64,000 nt of DNA from positions 2,046,001-2,110,000 of the forward strand of contig NC_015186.1 in NCBI RefSeq assembly GCF_000202835.1, read 5' to 3'. Below are positions 1 through 8,952 of this stretch, in pieces; the stretch's first letter is position 1; each line of letters begins with the position of its first letter. This DNA is from Acidiphilium multivorum AIU301. GTDB lineage: Bacteria; Pseudomonadota; Alphaproteobacteria; Acetobacterales; Acetobacteraceae. The notes below the pieces were generated by a model. The model searched no databases and had not been told where the DNA came from. It worked only from the letters and a program-made list of their open reading frames with translations. Both the position numbers and the translations under genes were made by a program.

Positions 1-53
1 TTGACCCGCCGCACGGCGCCGCCCACGATGAGCGCCGAGAGGAGGGCAAACCG

Positions 54-602
54 ATGCGACTTTTCATCGCCCTCGATCTGCCCTGGGAGATCCGGCAGAC
101 CCTGGCGGGCTTCGCCTTCAACCTGCAAGGTGCGCGCTGGGTGCCGGCGCAGAACATGCACGTGACGCTGCGCTTCATCGGCGAGGCCAGCCGGCTCCAG
201 GCCGAGGAGATCGATCACGCGCTCGCCGCGATCCGCGCGCCGGGGTTTCCGCTTACCCTGGCCGGTGCGGGCTGGTTCGAGAAGGGCGGCCGGGTGACCT
301 CGCTGTGGATCGGGGTGGACCGCAATCCGGCGCTGCTGCACCTGCAATCGAAGATCGAGACCGCGCTGCGGCGGATCGGCCTGCCGCCGGAACGCCGCCG
401 CTACGCGCCGCACGTGACGCTGGCACGGATGGATCTGCCGGTGGGACCGCGCTTCGCCGAATTCGTGCAGAGCCACAATCTCTACCGCTCGCCGCCGATC
501 GAGGTGGGGCACATGACGCTGTTCAGCTCGCACCTGAGCGACGACCATCCGGCCTATACGGCGGAGGTCGAATACGAACTCGGCGCGGCCCCCGCGCCCT
601 GA
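54..602 (+). CDS. thpR: RNA 2',3'-cyclic phosphodiesterase
   Basis: The 182-residue product belongs to the 2H phosphoesterase superfamily, ThpR/LigT type, which opens 2',3'-cyclic phosphates on RNA ends in the cytoplasm. It carries the two HxTx catalytic motifs: HVTL near residue 36, in a strand followed by RFIG, and HVTL near residue 122. It opens with the family-typical MRLFIALDLP. Length is normal for the family. A GAGGAG ribosome binding site lies at about 39-44, which supports the ATG at 54. It is followed by a strong hairpin shared tail-to-tail with mmsA, so it looks like the last gene of its transcript. Confidence 0.93.
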   Translation: MRLFIALDLPWEIRQTLAGFAFNLQGARWVPAQNMHVTLRFIGEASRLQAEEIDHALAAIRAPGFPLTLAGAGWFEKGGRVTSLWIGVDRNPALLHLQSKIETALRRIGLPPERRRYAPHVTLARMDLPVGPRFAEFVQSHNLYRSPPIEVGHMTLFSSHLSDDHPAYTAEVEYELGAAPAP

Positions 603-638
603 GCGGGGGCTGACGAGGATCGGGATGGCCGCAATGAA

Positions 639-667
639 AACGGCCCGGATCGGTGATCCGGGCCGTT
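639..667. terminator. Bidirectional terminator-like hairpin between thpR and mmsA
   Basis: A perfect 13-bp stem (AACGGCCCGGATC pairing with GATCCGGGCCGTT) with a 3-nt loop lies between the convergent ends of thpR and mmsA. There is an A-run on the left and no clear T-run on the right, so termination is probably better for the leftward transcript. Confidence 0.7.
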
Positions 668-714
668 CTGACTCACGCCGGGAGCGGCGCCACTTCGTCA
701 GGCGGGAGCCTGCA

Positions 715-2214
715 TTACTTCATCGTCGGCATCACGAATTCGGCGCCGGCGCGGATGCCGGTGGGCCAGCGGGTCGTGATCGTCTTGAGCTTGGTGTAGA
801 AGCGCACGCCTTCCGGCCCGTGCATGTGGTGGTCGCCGAACAGCGAGGCCTTCCAGCCGCCGAAGGAGTGGAACGCCATCGGCACCGGAATGGGCACGTT
901 GATGCCGACCATGCCGACCTGGATGCGGTGGGCGAATTCGCGGGCCGAATCGCCGTCGCGGGTGAAGATCGAGGTGCCGTTGCCGAATTCATGGGCGTTG
1001 ATCATCCCCGCCGCCTCGTCGAAGCTGCCGGCGCGGACCACCGAGAGCACGGGGCCGAAGATTTCCTCACGGTAGATCTTCATCTCCGGGGTGACGCGGT
1101 CGAACAGCGTGCCGCCGATGAAGAAGCCGTTCTCGTAGCCCTGGCGGCGGAAATCGCGGCCATCGACGACCAGCTCGGCGCCGGCGGCGATGCCCTCGTC
1201 GATATAACCGCGCACCTTGTCGAGATGCTGGCGGGTGACGAGCGGGCCCATCTCGGCCTCGGGGTCGGTGCCCGGGCCGATGCGCAGGTCGCGCACGCGG
1301 GGGGCGAGGCGCTCGACCAGCGCGTTGGCGGTCGCCTCACCGACCGGGACGGCGACCGAGATCGCCATGCAGCGCTCGCCGGCGGAGCCATAGGCGGCAC
1401 CCATCAGCGCATCGACCGCCTGGTCCATGTCGGCGTCGGGCATGATGATCATGTGGTTTTTCGCGCCGCCCAGCGCCTGGGCGCGCTTGCCGTGGCGGGC
1501 GGCGGTTTCATAGATGTAGCGGGCGATCGGCGTCGAGCCGACGAAGCTGACGGCGGAAATGTCGGGATGGGCGAGCAGCGCGTCCACCGCCGTCTTGTCG
1601 CCATGGACGACGTTGAACACGCCATCCGGCAGGCCGGCGTCCTTCAGCCATTGCGCGAGCAGCAGGGCAGCCGAGGGGTCGCGCTCGGAGGGCTTGAGGA
1701 TGAAGCAGTTGCCGCAGGCGAGGGCGACGGGGAACATCCACATCGGCACCATCGCCGGGAAGTTGAACGGGGTGATGCCGGCGACGACGCCGAGCGGCTG
1801 GCGGACGGAGTGGCTGTCGATCCTGGTGCCGACATTCTCGGTGACCTCGCCCTTGAGCAGCAGCGGGGCGGCGGTGGCGAACTCGACCACCTCGATGCCG
1901 CGCTGCACCTCGCCCTTCGCATCCGAGATCACCTTGCCGTGCTCGGCGGAGATCACCGCGGCGAGATCGTCGATCCGCTCTTCGAGGATGTGCAGGAAGC
2001 GGTTGAGGATGCGCGCGCGCCGCAGCGGCGTGGTTTCGGCCCAGCCGGGAAAGGCCTTGTGGGCGGAGGCGATCGCCGCCGCGATCTCGGCTTCGGAGGC
2101 GAGCGGAACCTGGGCGGCGACCTCGCCGGTGGCAGGGTTGTAGACCGGCGCGGTGCGGCCGCTCTGGCCCGGCACGAGGCGGCCCTCGATGAAATGCTGG
2201 ATCTCGGTCGGCAT
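715..2214 (-). CDS. mmsA: Methylmalonate-semialdehyde dehydrogenase (CoA-acylating)
   Basis: The 499-residue protein is an aldehyde dehydrogenase of the MmsA type, which converts methylmalonate or malonate semialdehyde to propionyl- or acetyl-CoA in valine and inositol breakdown. Family signatures seen are the MmsA-like [16 protein letters not shown] stretch near residue 150, the glycine-rich cofactor loop VSFVGST, the catalytic cysteine in GSAGERCMA near residue 287, and [11 protein letters not shown] near residue 385. The frame is open 93 codons further upstream, but the ATG at 2214 is preceded by a GGAGGA site and gives the family-typical [12 protein letters not shown] start. A LysR-type gene is transcribed divergently and is the likely regulator. 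Confidence 0.93.
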   Translation of the reverse strand: MPTEIQHFIEGRLVPGQSGRTAPVYNPATGEVAAQVPLASEAEIAAAIASAHKAFPGWAETTPLRRARILNRFLHILEERIDDLAAVISAEHGKVISDAKGEVQRGIEVVEFATAAPLLLKGEVTENVGTRIDSHSVRQPLGVVAGITPFNFPAMVPMWMFPVALACGNCFILKPSERDPSAALLLAQWLKDAGLPDGVFNVVHGDKTAVDALLAHPDISAVSFVGSTPIARYIYETAARHGKRAQALGGAKNHMIIMPDADMDQAVDALMGAAYGSAGERCMAISVAVPVGEATANALVERLAPRVRDLRIGPGTDPEAEMGPLVTRQHLDKVRGYIDEGIAAGAELVVDGRDFRRQGYENGFFIGGTLFDRVTPEMKIYREEIFGPVLSVVRAGSFDEAAGMINAHEFGNGTSIFTRDGDSAREFAHRIQVGMVGINVPIPVPMAFHSFGGWKASLFGDHHMHGPEGVRFYTKLKTITTRWPTGIRAGAEFVMPTMK

Positions 2215-2266
2215 GGAAATTCCTCCTCCGTCTGATGGGATGGCGGCACCGTTTTTCGCGCTTTGA

Positions 2267-2298
2267 ATTCCGCATATCAACGCGCAGAATTGCGGTAT
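2267..2298. promoter_or_regulatory. Candidate LysR-type operator
   Basis: The gap between mmsA and the divergent LysR gene holds an imperfect inverted repeat, CCGCA at 2270-2274 and TGCGG at 2291-2295, embedded in ATTCCGCAT and TTGCGGTAT. Such dyads in divergent promoter gaps are typical LysR regulator sites. The assignment rests on position and symmetry only. Confidence 0.3.
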
Positions 2299-2326
2299 CG
2301 ATGTGCATGAAATAACGTTCGCCGCG

Positions 2327-3214
2327 ATGAACTGGGACCGGATCAGGATTTTCCTTGCGGTGGCGCGGCACGGCCAGATTCTCGGCGCGGCGCGGCAGCT
2401 GCGGCTCAACCACGCGACGGTGGGGCGGCAGCTTTCGGCGCTGGAGGAGGAACTGGGCGCGAAGCTGTTCGAGCGGCATACCGGCGGCTGCACGCTGACC
2501 GGGGCGGGCGAGGCGCTGCTGCTCGCCGCCGAGCGGGCGGAATCGGATTTCCTGCGCGTCGGCTCGGCGCTGGCCGGAACGGCGGAAGACGTGGCGGGGG
2601 TGGTGCGCGTCGGCGCGCCGGATGGGCTCGGGAACTATTTCCTCGCCCGCGAACTCGGCGCGCTGGCGGCGCGGCACCCCGAACTGACCATCCAGCTCGT
2701 GCCGCTGCCGCGCACCTTCTCGCTGTCGCGGCGGGAGGCGGATCTCGTCATCACTCTGGAGCGGCCGAAACAGGGGCGGCTCGTGGTGCGCAAGCTCACC
2801 GACTACACGTTGAGCGTCTATGCCGCCGCGTCCTATCTCGACCGGCACGGGCCGATCCGGCGGCAGGAGGACCTCGCCGGGCACCTGTTCGTCACCCATG
2901 TCGAGGAGCTCGCCTATAGCCGCGCGCTCGACTACGCGGCGACGCTGGGGCGGATCATGCGGCGGCATTTCGAATGCGGCAGCGTGGTCGGCCAGATGGA
3001 GGCGGTGCGGGCGGGGCATGGAATCGGCATCCTGCACGATTACGCGGCCATCGGGTTTCCCGAGCTGCGCCGCCTCGTGCCTGACCTGCGCTTTACCCGG
3101 AGCTACTGGCTGATCGCCCACCCCGACACGCACAAGACAAGGCGGGTGAGCGAGGTGGCCCGGCATATCGGCGAGCGGCTGGGCGCGGCGCGCGGACGGT
3201 TTATCGCTCCCTGA
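2327..3214 (+). CDS. LysR-family transcriptional regulator
   Basis: The protein has an N-terminal winged helix-turn-helix of the LysR type ([22 protein letters not shown].., then [19 protein letters not shown]) followed by a periplasmic-binding-like effector domain. It is divergent from mmsA by about 110 bp, so it probably controls that gene. A GTG at 2303 would add eight residues, but the ATG at 2327 gives the usual LysR beginning (MxWDxIRxFLAVA) and was chosen. Length (295 residues) is normal. The effector is not evident. Confidence 0.9.
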   Translation: MNWDRIRIFLAVARHGQILGAARQLRLNHATVGRQLSALEEELGAKLFERHTGGCTLTGAGEALLLAAERAESDFLRVGSALAGTAEDVAGVVRVGAPDGLGNYFLARELGALAARHPELTIQLVPLPRTFSLSRREADLVITLERPKQGRLVVRKLTDYTLSVYAAASYLDRHGPIRRQEDLAGHLFVTHVEELAYSRALDYAATLGRIMRRHFECGSVVGQMEAVRAGHGIGILHDYAAIGFPELRRLVPDLRFTRSYWLIAHPDTHKTRRVSEVARHIGERLGAARGRFIAP

Positions 3215-3382
3215 GCGGCCGCAAGCCCCGCACCGATACATTCTGCACATGAATGATATTGAGACAGGGCATGTTCATCGAACCGCCACAAGGACCCATC
3301 TGCTTCTCCGTAAGCCGGCTGCTCCCTGCCGGCGGAAACCGACGGAATGGCCGAAGAGCCTTCCGCGACATGGAGAAGTGCA

Positions 3383-3610
3383 ATGACGAAGACGATCAAG
3401 ATCATGGCGGCGCTTGCGGGTTTCACGGTGATGACGGCGGGCACGGCGATGGCCGCGCAGATTCCGCTGCAGAGCCAGCCGATCGCCGCGGAAGCGGCGC
3501 ACAGCAACGGCGCCGTGTCGTTCGGCAATAGCGCGACCGCGGGTGCGCCGGCCGGCACGCAGACGCCGGTGACGACCTCCCCGGGCTTCACCCCGTTCGT
3601 GGGTAACTGA
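3383..3610 (+). CDS. Small exported protein of unknown function
   Basis: A 75-residue protein starts at the ATG at 3383, behind a GGAGAAG site at 3372. The first ~27 residues form a Sec signal peptide: MTKTIK, a hydrophobic core, and AMA-AQ as the likely cleavage site. The mature part is about 48 residues, rich in Ala, Thr, Gly, Pro and Ser and without Cys, so it is probably a small unstructured periplasmic or secreted peptide. An in-frame ATG at 3347 exists but lacks a ribosome binding site and would place charged residues before the signal. A strong hairpin follows. No family recognised. Confidence 0.6.
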   Translation: MTKTIKIMAALAGFTVMTAGTAMAAQIPLQSQPIAAEAAHSNGAVSFGNSATAGAPAGTQTPVTTSPGFTPFVGN

Positions 3611-3656
3611 TGCCCTGACCCTTCGCGCCGGCTTCGGCCGGGCAGGGTCAACGGAA

Positions 3657-3683
3657 GGCGGATGCGGCGATGTCGCATCCGCC
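3657..3683. terminator. Hairpin after the small exported protein gene
   Basis: GGCGGATGCG at 3657-3666 pairs perfectly with CGCATCCGCC at 3674-3683 around a 7-nt loop. A second, weaker dyad (TGACCCT with AGGGTCA) lies just upstream at about 3616-3650. No long T-run follows, so factor-independent termination is only probable. Confidence 0.5.
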
Positions 3684-3790
3684 TTCGCCGTTTGCGGGGC
3701 CGGCGGTGTTGATCCCGATCAATGCGGCGGGGCGGGGCGGCGTCCAGTATCGCGGCGTTACAAGCATCGCACATCGCGAGGAGCCGCGAC

Positions 3791-4843
3791 TTGCCGAAAT
3801 TGCCGTCCCGACCGGTCCGCCTCGTTCTCGTGGCGGTGATGCTGCTCGCCGCCGCGGGCGGCGCCGCGCTGCTCCGCCTCGGCGACGGGCGGAAGAGCGA
3901 CGCGATGACATTCTACGGCAATGTCGATATCCGCGAGACGATGCCCGCCTTCGAGGTGAGCGGGCGGATCACGCGGATCGCGGTCCAGGAAGGCGCGCGG
4001 GTGCGGCGGGGCGAACTGCTCGCCACGCTGGACGATACCAGCTATGCGGCGGCGCTCGCGCAGGCCGAGGCCGCCATGGCGAACCGGAAGGCGACGCTCG
4101 CGCGGATGCTGGCCGGCTCCCGCCCCGAGGAGATCGCCCAGGCGAAGGCCACGATGGACGCCCTGAAGGCGCAGGCCGACAACGATGGCAGGGTGTATCG
4201 CCGCCTCGAATCGCTGAGCCGGAAGAGCGCCGCGAGCCTTCAGGACCGGGACAACGCGCAAGCCGCATTCCTGGCGGCCAGGGACCAGTATCAGGCGTCG
4301 CGGCAGGCCTATCTTCTCGCGGTGAAGGGGCCGCGCGCCGAGGACATCGCCGCCGCGCGCGCGGCCTGGCGGGAAGCCGCCGCAGCCGTCGCCCTCGCCC
4401 GGCGCAACCTTGACGAAACGAAGCTGCATGCCCCGGCGAACGGCGTGATCGAGGACCGGATCCTGGAGCCGGGCGACATGGCCTCGCCGGCCACACCGGT
4501 GTTCACCATCGCCCTCCCCTCCCCGCTCTGGGTGCGCGCCTATGTGCCGGAGGCGGAACTCGGCCGGCTGCGGCCCGGCATGACGGCCTCGGTGAGTACC
4601 GACAGTTTTCCCGGCACGCGGTATCGCGGCTGGATCGGGTACATTTCGCCCACCGCCGAATTCACCCCGCGAACCATCGAAAGCCCGGAACTGCGCACCG
4701 CGCTGGTCTACCGGATACGGGTCTATGTCTGCGATCCGCGCGGGCAGTTGCGGCTCGGCATGCCGGCGACGGTGCGGATCGACAAGGCTGCGCCGGCAAC
4801 CGGGGCGACCGGCTGCTTGCCGGACCATGATGGCGGACGGTGA
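3791..4843 (+). CDS. HlyD-family membrane fusion protein of an ABC exporter
   Basis: This periplasmic adaptor has one N-terminal membrane segment (LVLVAVMLLAAAGGAALL), then a biotinyl-lipoyl half (NVDIRETMPAFEVSGRI and RVRRGELLATLDD), an alpha-helical coiled-coil hairpin rich in Ala, Arg and Gln, the second lipoyl half (LHAPANGVIEDRILEPGDM) and a beta-barrel. This is the YbhG/YhiI type. It precedes a fused two-domain ATPase and two ABC-2 permeases, so it should link them to an outer-membrane channel. Start choice: a TTG at 3791 has a GAGGAG site seven bases upstream; an ATG at 3722 in the same frame has none and would add 23 atypical residues. The stop overlaps the next start by 17 bases. Confidence 0.85.
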   Translation: MPKLPSRPVRLVLVAVMLLAAAGGAALLRLGDGRKSDAMTFYGNVDIRETMPAFEVSGRITRIAVQEGARVRRGELLATLDDTSYAAALAQAEAAMANRKATLARMLAGSRPEEIAQAKATMDALKAQADNDGRVYRRLESLSRKSAASLQDRDNAQAAFLAARDQYQASRQAYLLAVKGPRAEDIAAARAAWREAAAAVALARRNLDETKLHAPANGVIEDRILEPGDMASPATPVFTIALPSPLWVRAYVPEAELGRLRPGMTASVSTDSFPGTRYRGWIGYISPTAEFTPRTIESPELRTALVYRIRVYVCDPRGQLRLGMPATVRIDKAAPATGATGCLPDHDGGR

Positions 4844-6566
4844 CACGCCGGCCTTGCGCCTCGACCGGGTCTGCCGGCGGTTCAGCGGCGGCGGGCGGGA
4901 GATTGCGGCGGTGGACGAGGTCAGCGCCGTGGTGCCGCATGGCGGGGTGACCGGCCTGATCGGCGCCGACGGCGCGGGCAAGACCACGCTGATGCGGCTG
5001 ATCGCCGGGCTGTTGCGCCCGGATCGCGGCGCGATCGAGGTGCTCGGCATCGATGTGCGGCGCGATCCGCTCGCGGTGCAGGGGCGGATCGGCTACATGC
5101 CGCAGCGCTTCGGGCTCTACGAGGATCTGACGGTCCGCGAAAATCTCGACCTCTACGCCGATTTGCAGGGCGTCTCGGCAGCGGAACGGCCCGCACGCTA
5201 TGCCGAGCTGATGACGATGACCGGCCTCGCCCCCTTCACCGCGCGGCGGGCCGGGCGGCTTTCGGGCGGGATGAAGCAGAAGCTCGGCCTGGCCTGCACG
5301 CTCGTGCATCCGCCACGGCTGCTGCTGCTCGACGAGCCGACCGTCGGCGTCGATCCGGTGTCGCGCCGGGAATTGTGGGAGATCATCGACCGGCTGACCA
5401 CGCATGAGGGGGTGACGGTGCTGTTCAGCACCGCCTATCTCGACGAGGCGGCGCGCTGCCGCGCCGTGTTGCTCCTGCACGAGGGTCGGCTGCTGGCGCA
5501 CGGCCCGCCGGCGCAGTTCACCGCGCCGATGGCGGGACGGACCTTTCGCGTCGCCGCACCCGAGGGCGAACGACGGCGGCTGCAGGCGGCCCTCGCCACA
5601 GCAGCGGGGGTGATCGACACCGTCATCGAGGGACGTTTCGTGCGGGTGGTGAGCGATGCGGCGCCCTGGCGCGGACCGCCGGGGATCGAGGCGCTGCCGG
5701 CGGCGCCGCGCTTCGAGGACGGGTTCGTCGACGAACTGCTCCGCCTGCGCGGCGGGGCGGCAACGCCTGCGGCCCCCTCCCCTGCCCCGCCGATGCCGGC
5801 GGCCGAGGCGGCGAAGACCGTCATCGCGGTGGAGCGGCTGACGCGGCGGTTCGGCGATTTCACCGCCGTCGATGCCGTGAGTTTCGAGGTGCGCCGCGGC
5901 GAGATCTTTGGCCTGCTCGGCGCGAACGGGGCGGGAAAATCGACCACGTTCCGCATGTTGTGCGGCCTGCTGCCGCCGAGCGAGGGGCGGCTCGACGTCG
6001 CCGGCTACGATCTGCGGCGCGCGGCGGCGGCGGCGCGCGGGCGGATCGGCTACATGGCGCAGAAATTCTCGCTCTATGGCGACCTTACCGTCGCGCAGAA
6101 CCTGACCTTCTTCGCCAGCGCCTGCGGGCTGCGCGGCGGGCGGCGGGCGGCACGGATCGGCTGGGCGCTGGCGGAATTCGGGCTGGAGGCGATGCGCGGG
6201 GCGGCCGCGCGCGACCTGCCGCTCGGCTACAAGCAGCGCCTCGCCCTCGCCGCGTCACTGATGCACGAGCCGGACATCCTGTTTCTCGACGAGCCGACCT
6301 CGGGTGTGGACCCGCTGGCGCGGCGGGATTTCTGGCGGCGGATCAGCGCGCTGGCGGAGGCCGGGGTGACGGTGCTGGTCACGACCCATTTCATGGAAGA
6401 GGCCGAGTATTGCGACCGGCTGGTGATCATGGCGCAGGGGCGCATTCTCGCCGAGGGCACGCCGGCCTCGATCCGCGCCGCGGCGGCGGACGCGGCCCGG
6501 CCCGACCCGACGATGGAGGACGCGTTCATCGCCGTGATCGGCGCGGCCGAGGGGAAGGCGGCATGA
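4827..6566 (+). CDS. ABC exporter ATPase with two fused nucleotide-binding domains (YbhF type)
   Basis: The 579-residue protein carries two complete ABC domains in tandem. Domain 1 has Walker A GADGAGKTT, signature LSGGMKQKLGLA and Walker B LLLLDEPTVGVDP. Domain 2, starting near residue 325, has GANGAGKST and FLDEPTSGVDP, with LPLGYKQRLALA in place of a canonical LSGGQ. This is the YbhF/DrrA-like architecture that energises ABC-2 permease pairs. The start at 4827 (an adjacent ATG is at 4830) overlaps the adaptor gene; the stop overlaps the next start as ATGA. The non-canonical signature in domain 2 may mean the two ATP sites are not equivalent. Confidence 0.92.
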   Translation: MMADGDTPALRLDRVCRRFSGGGREIAAVDEVSAVVPHGGVTGLIGADGAGKTTLMRLIAGLLRPDRGAIEVLGIDVRRDPLAVQGRIGYMPQRFGLYEDLTVRENLDLYADLQGVSAAERPARYAELMTMTGLAPFTARRAGRLSGGMKQKLGLACTLVHPPRLLLLDEPTVGVDPVSRRELWEIIDRLTTHEGVTVLFSTAYLDEAARCRAVLLLHEGRLLAHGPPAQFTAPMAGRTFRVAAPEGERRRLQAALATAAGVIDTVIEGRFVRVVSDAAPWRGPPGIEALPAAPRFEDGFVDELLRLRGGAATPAAPSPAPPMPAAEAAKTVIAVERLTRRFGDFTAVDAVSFEVRRGEIFGLLGANGAGKSTTFRMLCGLLPPSEGRLDVAGYDLRRAAAAARGRIGYMAQKFSLYGDLTVAQNLTFFASACGLRGGRRAARIGWALAEFGLEAMRGAAARDLPLGYKQRLALAASLMHEPDILFLDEPTSGVDPLARRDFWRRISALAEAGVTVLVTTHFMEEAEYCDRLVIMAQGRILAEGTPASIRAAAADAARPDPTMEDAFIAVIGAAEGKAA

Positions 6567-7687
6567 ACGGCGCGGCGCTGCGGCGGGTGCGGGGGCTGAT
6601 GCGCAAGGAGGCGCTGCAGATCCTGCGCGACCCGTCCGCGCTCGCCATCGCCTTCCTGCTGCCGGCGATCCTGCTCTGGCTGTTCGGCTACGGCGTGACG
6701 CTCGATGCGCGGCGGGTGCCGCTCGGCATCGTGGTGGAGCAGCCGGGGGCGCTTGCCGCGAGCTTCGCCGCCGGGTTCGACCGCTCGCGCTATTTCGATC
6801 CGCACCGCTACCTGACCGGCCAGGCGGCCGAACGGGCGATGGCGGCGCGGAAGGTGGACGGGATCGTCTGGCTGCGGGCCGATTTCGGCCGGCAGGCGCG
6901 CGGGTCGGCCGGCGCGCCGATCGGCGTCATCATCGATGGCGTCGATGCCAATACCGCGCGGCTGGTCGAGGGCTATGTCCAGCAGGTGTGGGCCGGATGG
7001 GTCGCGGCGGAGGCGGCGCGGCAGGGGGTGCGCGATCCGCTGCCGCTCGATGTCCGCCCGCGCGTGCGGTTCAACCCCTCGGTCAACAGCCGGCATTATC
7101 TGATCCCCGGCCTGATCGCGCTGATCATGACACTGACCGGCGCGCTGCTGACGGCCCTCGTCATCGCCCGCGAATGGGAACGCGGGACGATGGAGGCGCT
7201 GATGGTGACGCCGGTGGCGTTGCGCGAAATCCTGATCGCGAAGCTCGTGCCCTATTTCGTGCTCGGAATGGGCGGGATGCTCGGCTCGGTCGCGATCGCG
7301 GTGTTTCTCTTCGGCGTGCCCTTGCACGGCTCGATCGTGGTGCTCAGCGCCTGCGCCGCGCTGTTCATGCTGGCCACCCTCGGCATGGGGCTGGTGATCT
7401 CGACGGTGGCGCGCAACCAGTTCGTCGCCGGGCAGATCGCGCTGATCACCACCTTCCTGCCGGCCTTCATCCTCTCGGGCTTCGTGTTCGACCTGCACAG
7501 CACGCCCGGCTTCGTCCAGGCGATCTCGCATGTGGTGGCGGCGCGATATTTCGTTGCGATTTTGCAATCCGTATTCCTGGCGGGCGATGTCTGGGCCGTC
7601 ATCCTGCCGAACGCGGCGGCGCTCGTCGTGCTCGCGGCGATCTTTCTCGGGCTGGCGCGGGCGCTGGCGCGCAAGCGGCTGGACTAG
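6563..7687 (+). CDS. ABC-2 type permease (YbhS-like)
   Basis: The 374-residue integral membrane protein has one N-terminal membrane segment (ALAIAFLLPAILLWLFGYGV), a large periplasmic loop and five C-terminal membrane segments, the standard ABC-2 layout. The conserved RNxxxLIPGLIALIMTL and WERGTMEALMVTP blocks are present. The start codon overlaps the ATPase stop by four bases, which implies translational coupling. It should pair with the following permease to form the channel. Substrate unknown; relatives export drugs and other amphipathic compounds. Confidence 0.9.
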   Translation: MNGAALRRVRGLMRKEALQILRDPSALAIAFLLPAILLWLFGYGVTLDARRVPLGIVVEQPGALAASFAAGFDRSRYFDPHRYLTGQAAERAMAARKVDGIVWLRADFGRQARGSAGAPIGVIIDGVDANTARLVEGYVQQVWAGWVAAEAARQGVRDPLPLDVRPRVRFNPSVNSRHYLIPGLIALIMTLTGALLTALVIAREWERGTMEALMVTPVALREILIAKLVPYFVLGMGGMLGSVAIAVFLFGVPLHGSIVVLSACAALFMLATLGMGLVISTVARNQFVAGQIALITTFLPAFILSGFVFDLHSTPGFVQAISHVVAARYFVAILQSVFLAGDVWAVILPNAAALVVLAAIFLGLARALARKRLD

Positions 7688-7692
7688 GCGGG

Positions 7693-8799
7693 ATGGCGCG
7701 CATCATCGCCCTCATCATCAAGGAGCTGCAGGCGATCCTGCGCGACCGCAGGGGCCGCGTGGTGCTGTTCGCCGCGCCGCTGATCCAGCTGATGGTGTTC
7801 GGCTATGCCGCGACCTTCGACCTCAACCGAGTGCCGGTCGCGATCTACAACCAGGATGGCAGCCAGGCCTCGCGGGAACTGGTCGCGCGGTTTCTCGGCG
7901 CGCCCACCTTCGAACTGGCGGACACGCTGCACAGCGACCACCGGATCGACGCGCTGATCGATTCCCGCGCGGTGCAGATGGTGCTGGTGATCGGCCGGCA
8001 CTTCACGCGCGACCTGCTGAGCGGGCGGGCGGCGCCCGTGCAGGTGATCGTGGACGGGCGGAATTCCAACACCGCGCTGATCATCGTGGGATATGCGAAC
8101 ACGATCCTCACCCGCTTCGGCGATGACTGGCGGGCGGCGCGGGGCGGGCGCGGGCCGCCGGCGCATCTCGTGATGCGGGCGCGCTACAATCCGGCGCTGC
8201 GCTCGCAATGGTTCGTGGTGCCGGGCATCGTCGCACTGCTCACCCAGGTGGTGACCCTCGTGGTGATCGGGCTTTCGGTGGCGCGCGAGCGCGAGGCGGG
8301 AACCTTCGACCAGCTGCTGGTGACGCCGCTGACACAGCTCGACATCCTGATCGGCAAGAGCGTGCCGGGGCTGCTGATCGGCATGGTCGAGGCCACGGTG
8401 ATCATTCTCGCGGCGGTGTTCTGGTTCCACGTGCCGCTGCGCGGGAACATCGTGGCTCTCTATGTCGGGCTGCTGCTGTTCGTCACCGCCGTGACCGGGG
8501 TGGGGCTCGCGATTTCGGCGGTGTCGGCCACACAGCAGCAGGCGCTGCTCGGCGCGTTCCTGTTCATGGTGCCCTCCGTCATTCTGTCGGGCTTCGCGAC
8601 ACCGATCGCCAACATGCCGGTCTGGGTGGAACGGATCACGCTGGTCAACCCGCTGCGCTACATGCTGGTGATCGTGCGCGGCGCGTTTCTCCAAGGGGCG
8701 GGGTTCGGCACGCTGGCCGGCCAGTTCTGGCCGATGGCGGCGATCGGCGCGGTCAATCTCGGCCTCGCGGCCTGGCTGTTCCGCAAGCGCACGACATGA
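7693..8799 (+). CDS. ABC-2 type permease (YbhR-like)
   Basis: The 368-residue second permease has the same topology as its upstream neighbour: an N-terminal segment (VVLFAAPLIQLMVFGYAATF), a periplasmic domain and a C-terminal five-helix block with REREAGTFDQLLVTPL and LRYMLVIVRGAFLQG. It begins five bases after the upstream stop. The pair of related but non-identical permeases plus a two-domain ATPase and an HlyD adaptor makes a complete four-gene exporter. The following gene, hcp, is separated by about 150 bp with its own control site, so the operon probably ends here. Confidence 0.9.
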   Translation: MARIIALIIKELQAILRDRRGRVVLFAAPLIQLMVFGYAATFDLNRVPVAIYNQDGSQASRELVARFLGAPTFELADTLHSDHRIDALIDSRAVQMVLVIGRHFTRDLLSGRAAPVQVIVDGRNSNTALIIVGYANTILTRFGDDWRAARGGRGPPAHLVMRARYNPALRSQWFVVPGIVALLTQVVTLVVIGLSVAREREAGTFDQLLVTPLTQLDILIGKSVPGLLIGMVEATVIILAAVFWFHVPLRGNIVALYVGLLLFVTAVTGVGLAISAVSATQQQALLGAFLFMVPSVILSGFATPIANMPVWVERITLVNPLRYMLVIVRGAFLQGAGFGTLAGQFWPMAAIGAVNLGLAAWLFRKRTT

Positions 8800-8841
8800 T
8801 TTTGCGCCCGCGTGATGCGGGCGACATGATTTTCCGGCCGC

Positions 8842-8855
8842 ATGATCCAGATCAA
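8842..8855. promoter_or_regulatory. FNR/DNR-type box upstream of hcp
   Basis: ATGATCCAGATCAA matches the FNR/CRP-family consensus TTGAT-N4-ATCAA at nine of ten positions. It lies 98 bp upstream of hcp, in the only sizeable gap of this region. Hcp-Hcr genes are commonly induced by FNR- or DNR/NNR-type regulators and repressed by NsrR, so both oxygen and nitric oxide control are plausible. Confidence 0.6.
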
Positions 8856-8952
8856 GGCGGATACGTTTTTTAACAGGCATTTCGGATACACCTTTTGACG
8901 CCGGCCCGACGGCCCCGCGCGGGAGGATCACCAGCGAAGGGATTTCAGATTC

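Noticed and set aside
625-2235. Plus-strand frame of about 536 codons opposite mmsA
   Set aside because: Composition is His/Arg/Asp/Gly-rich without domains, and mmsA with all catalytic motifs is on the other strand.
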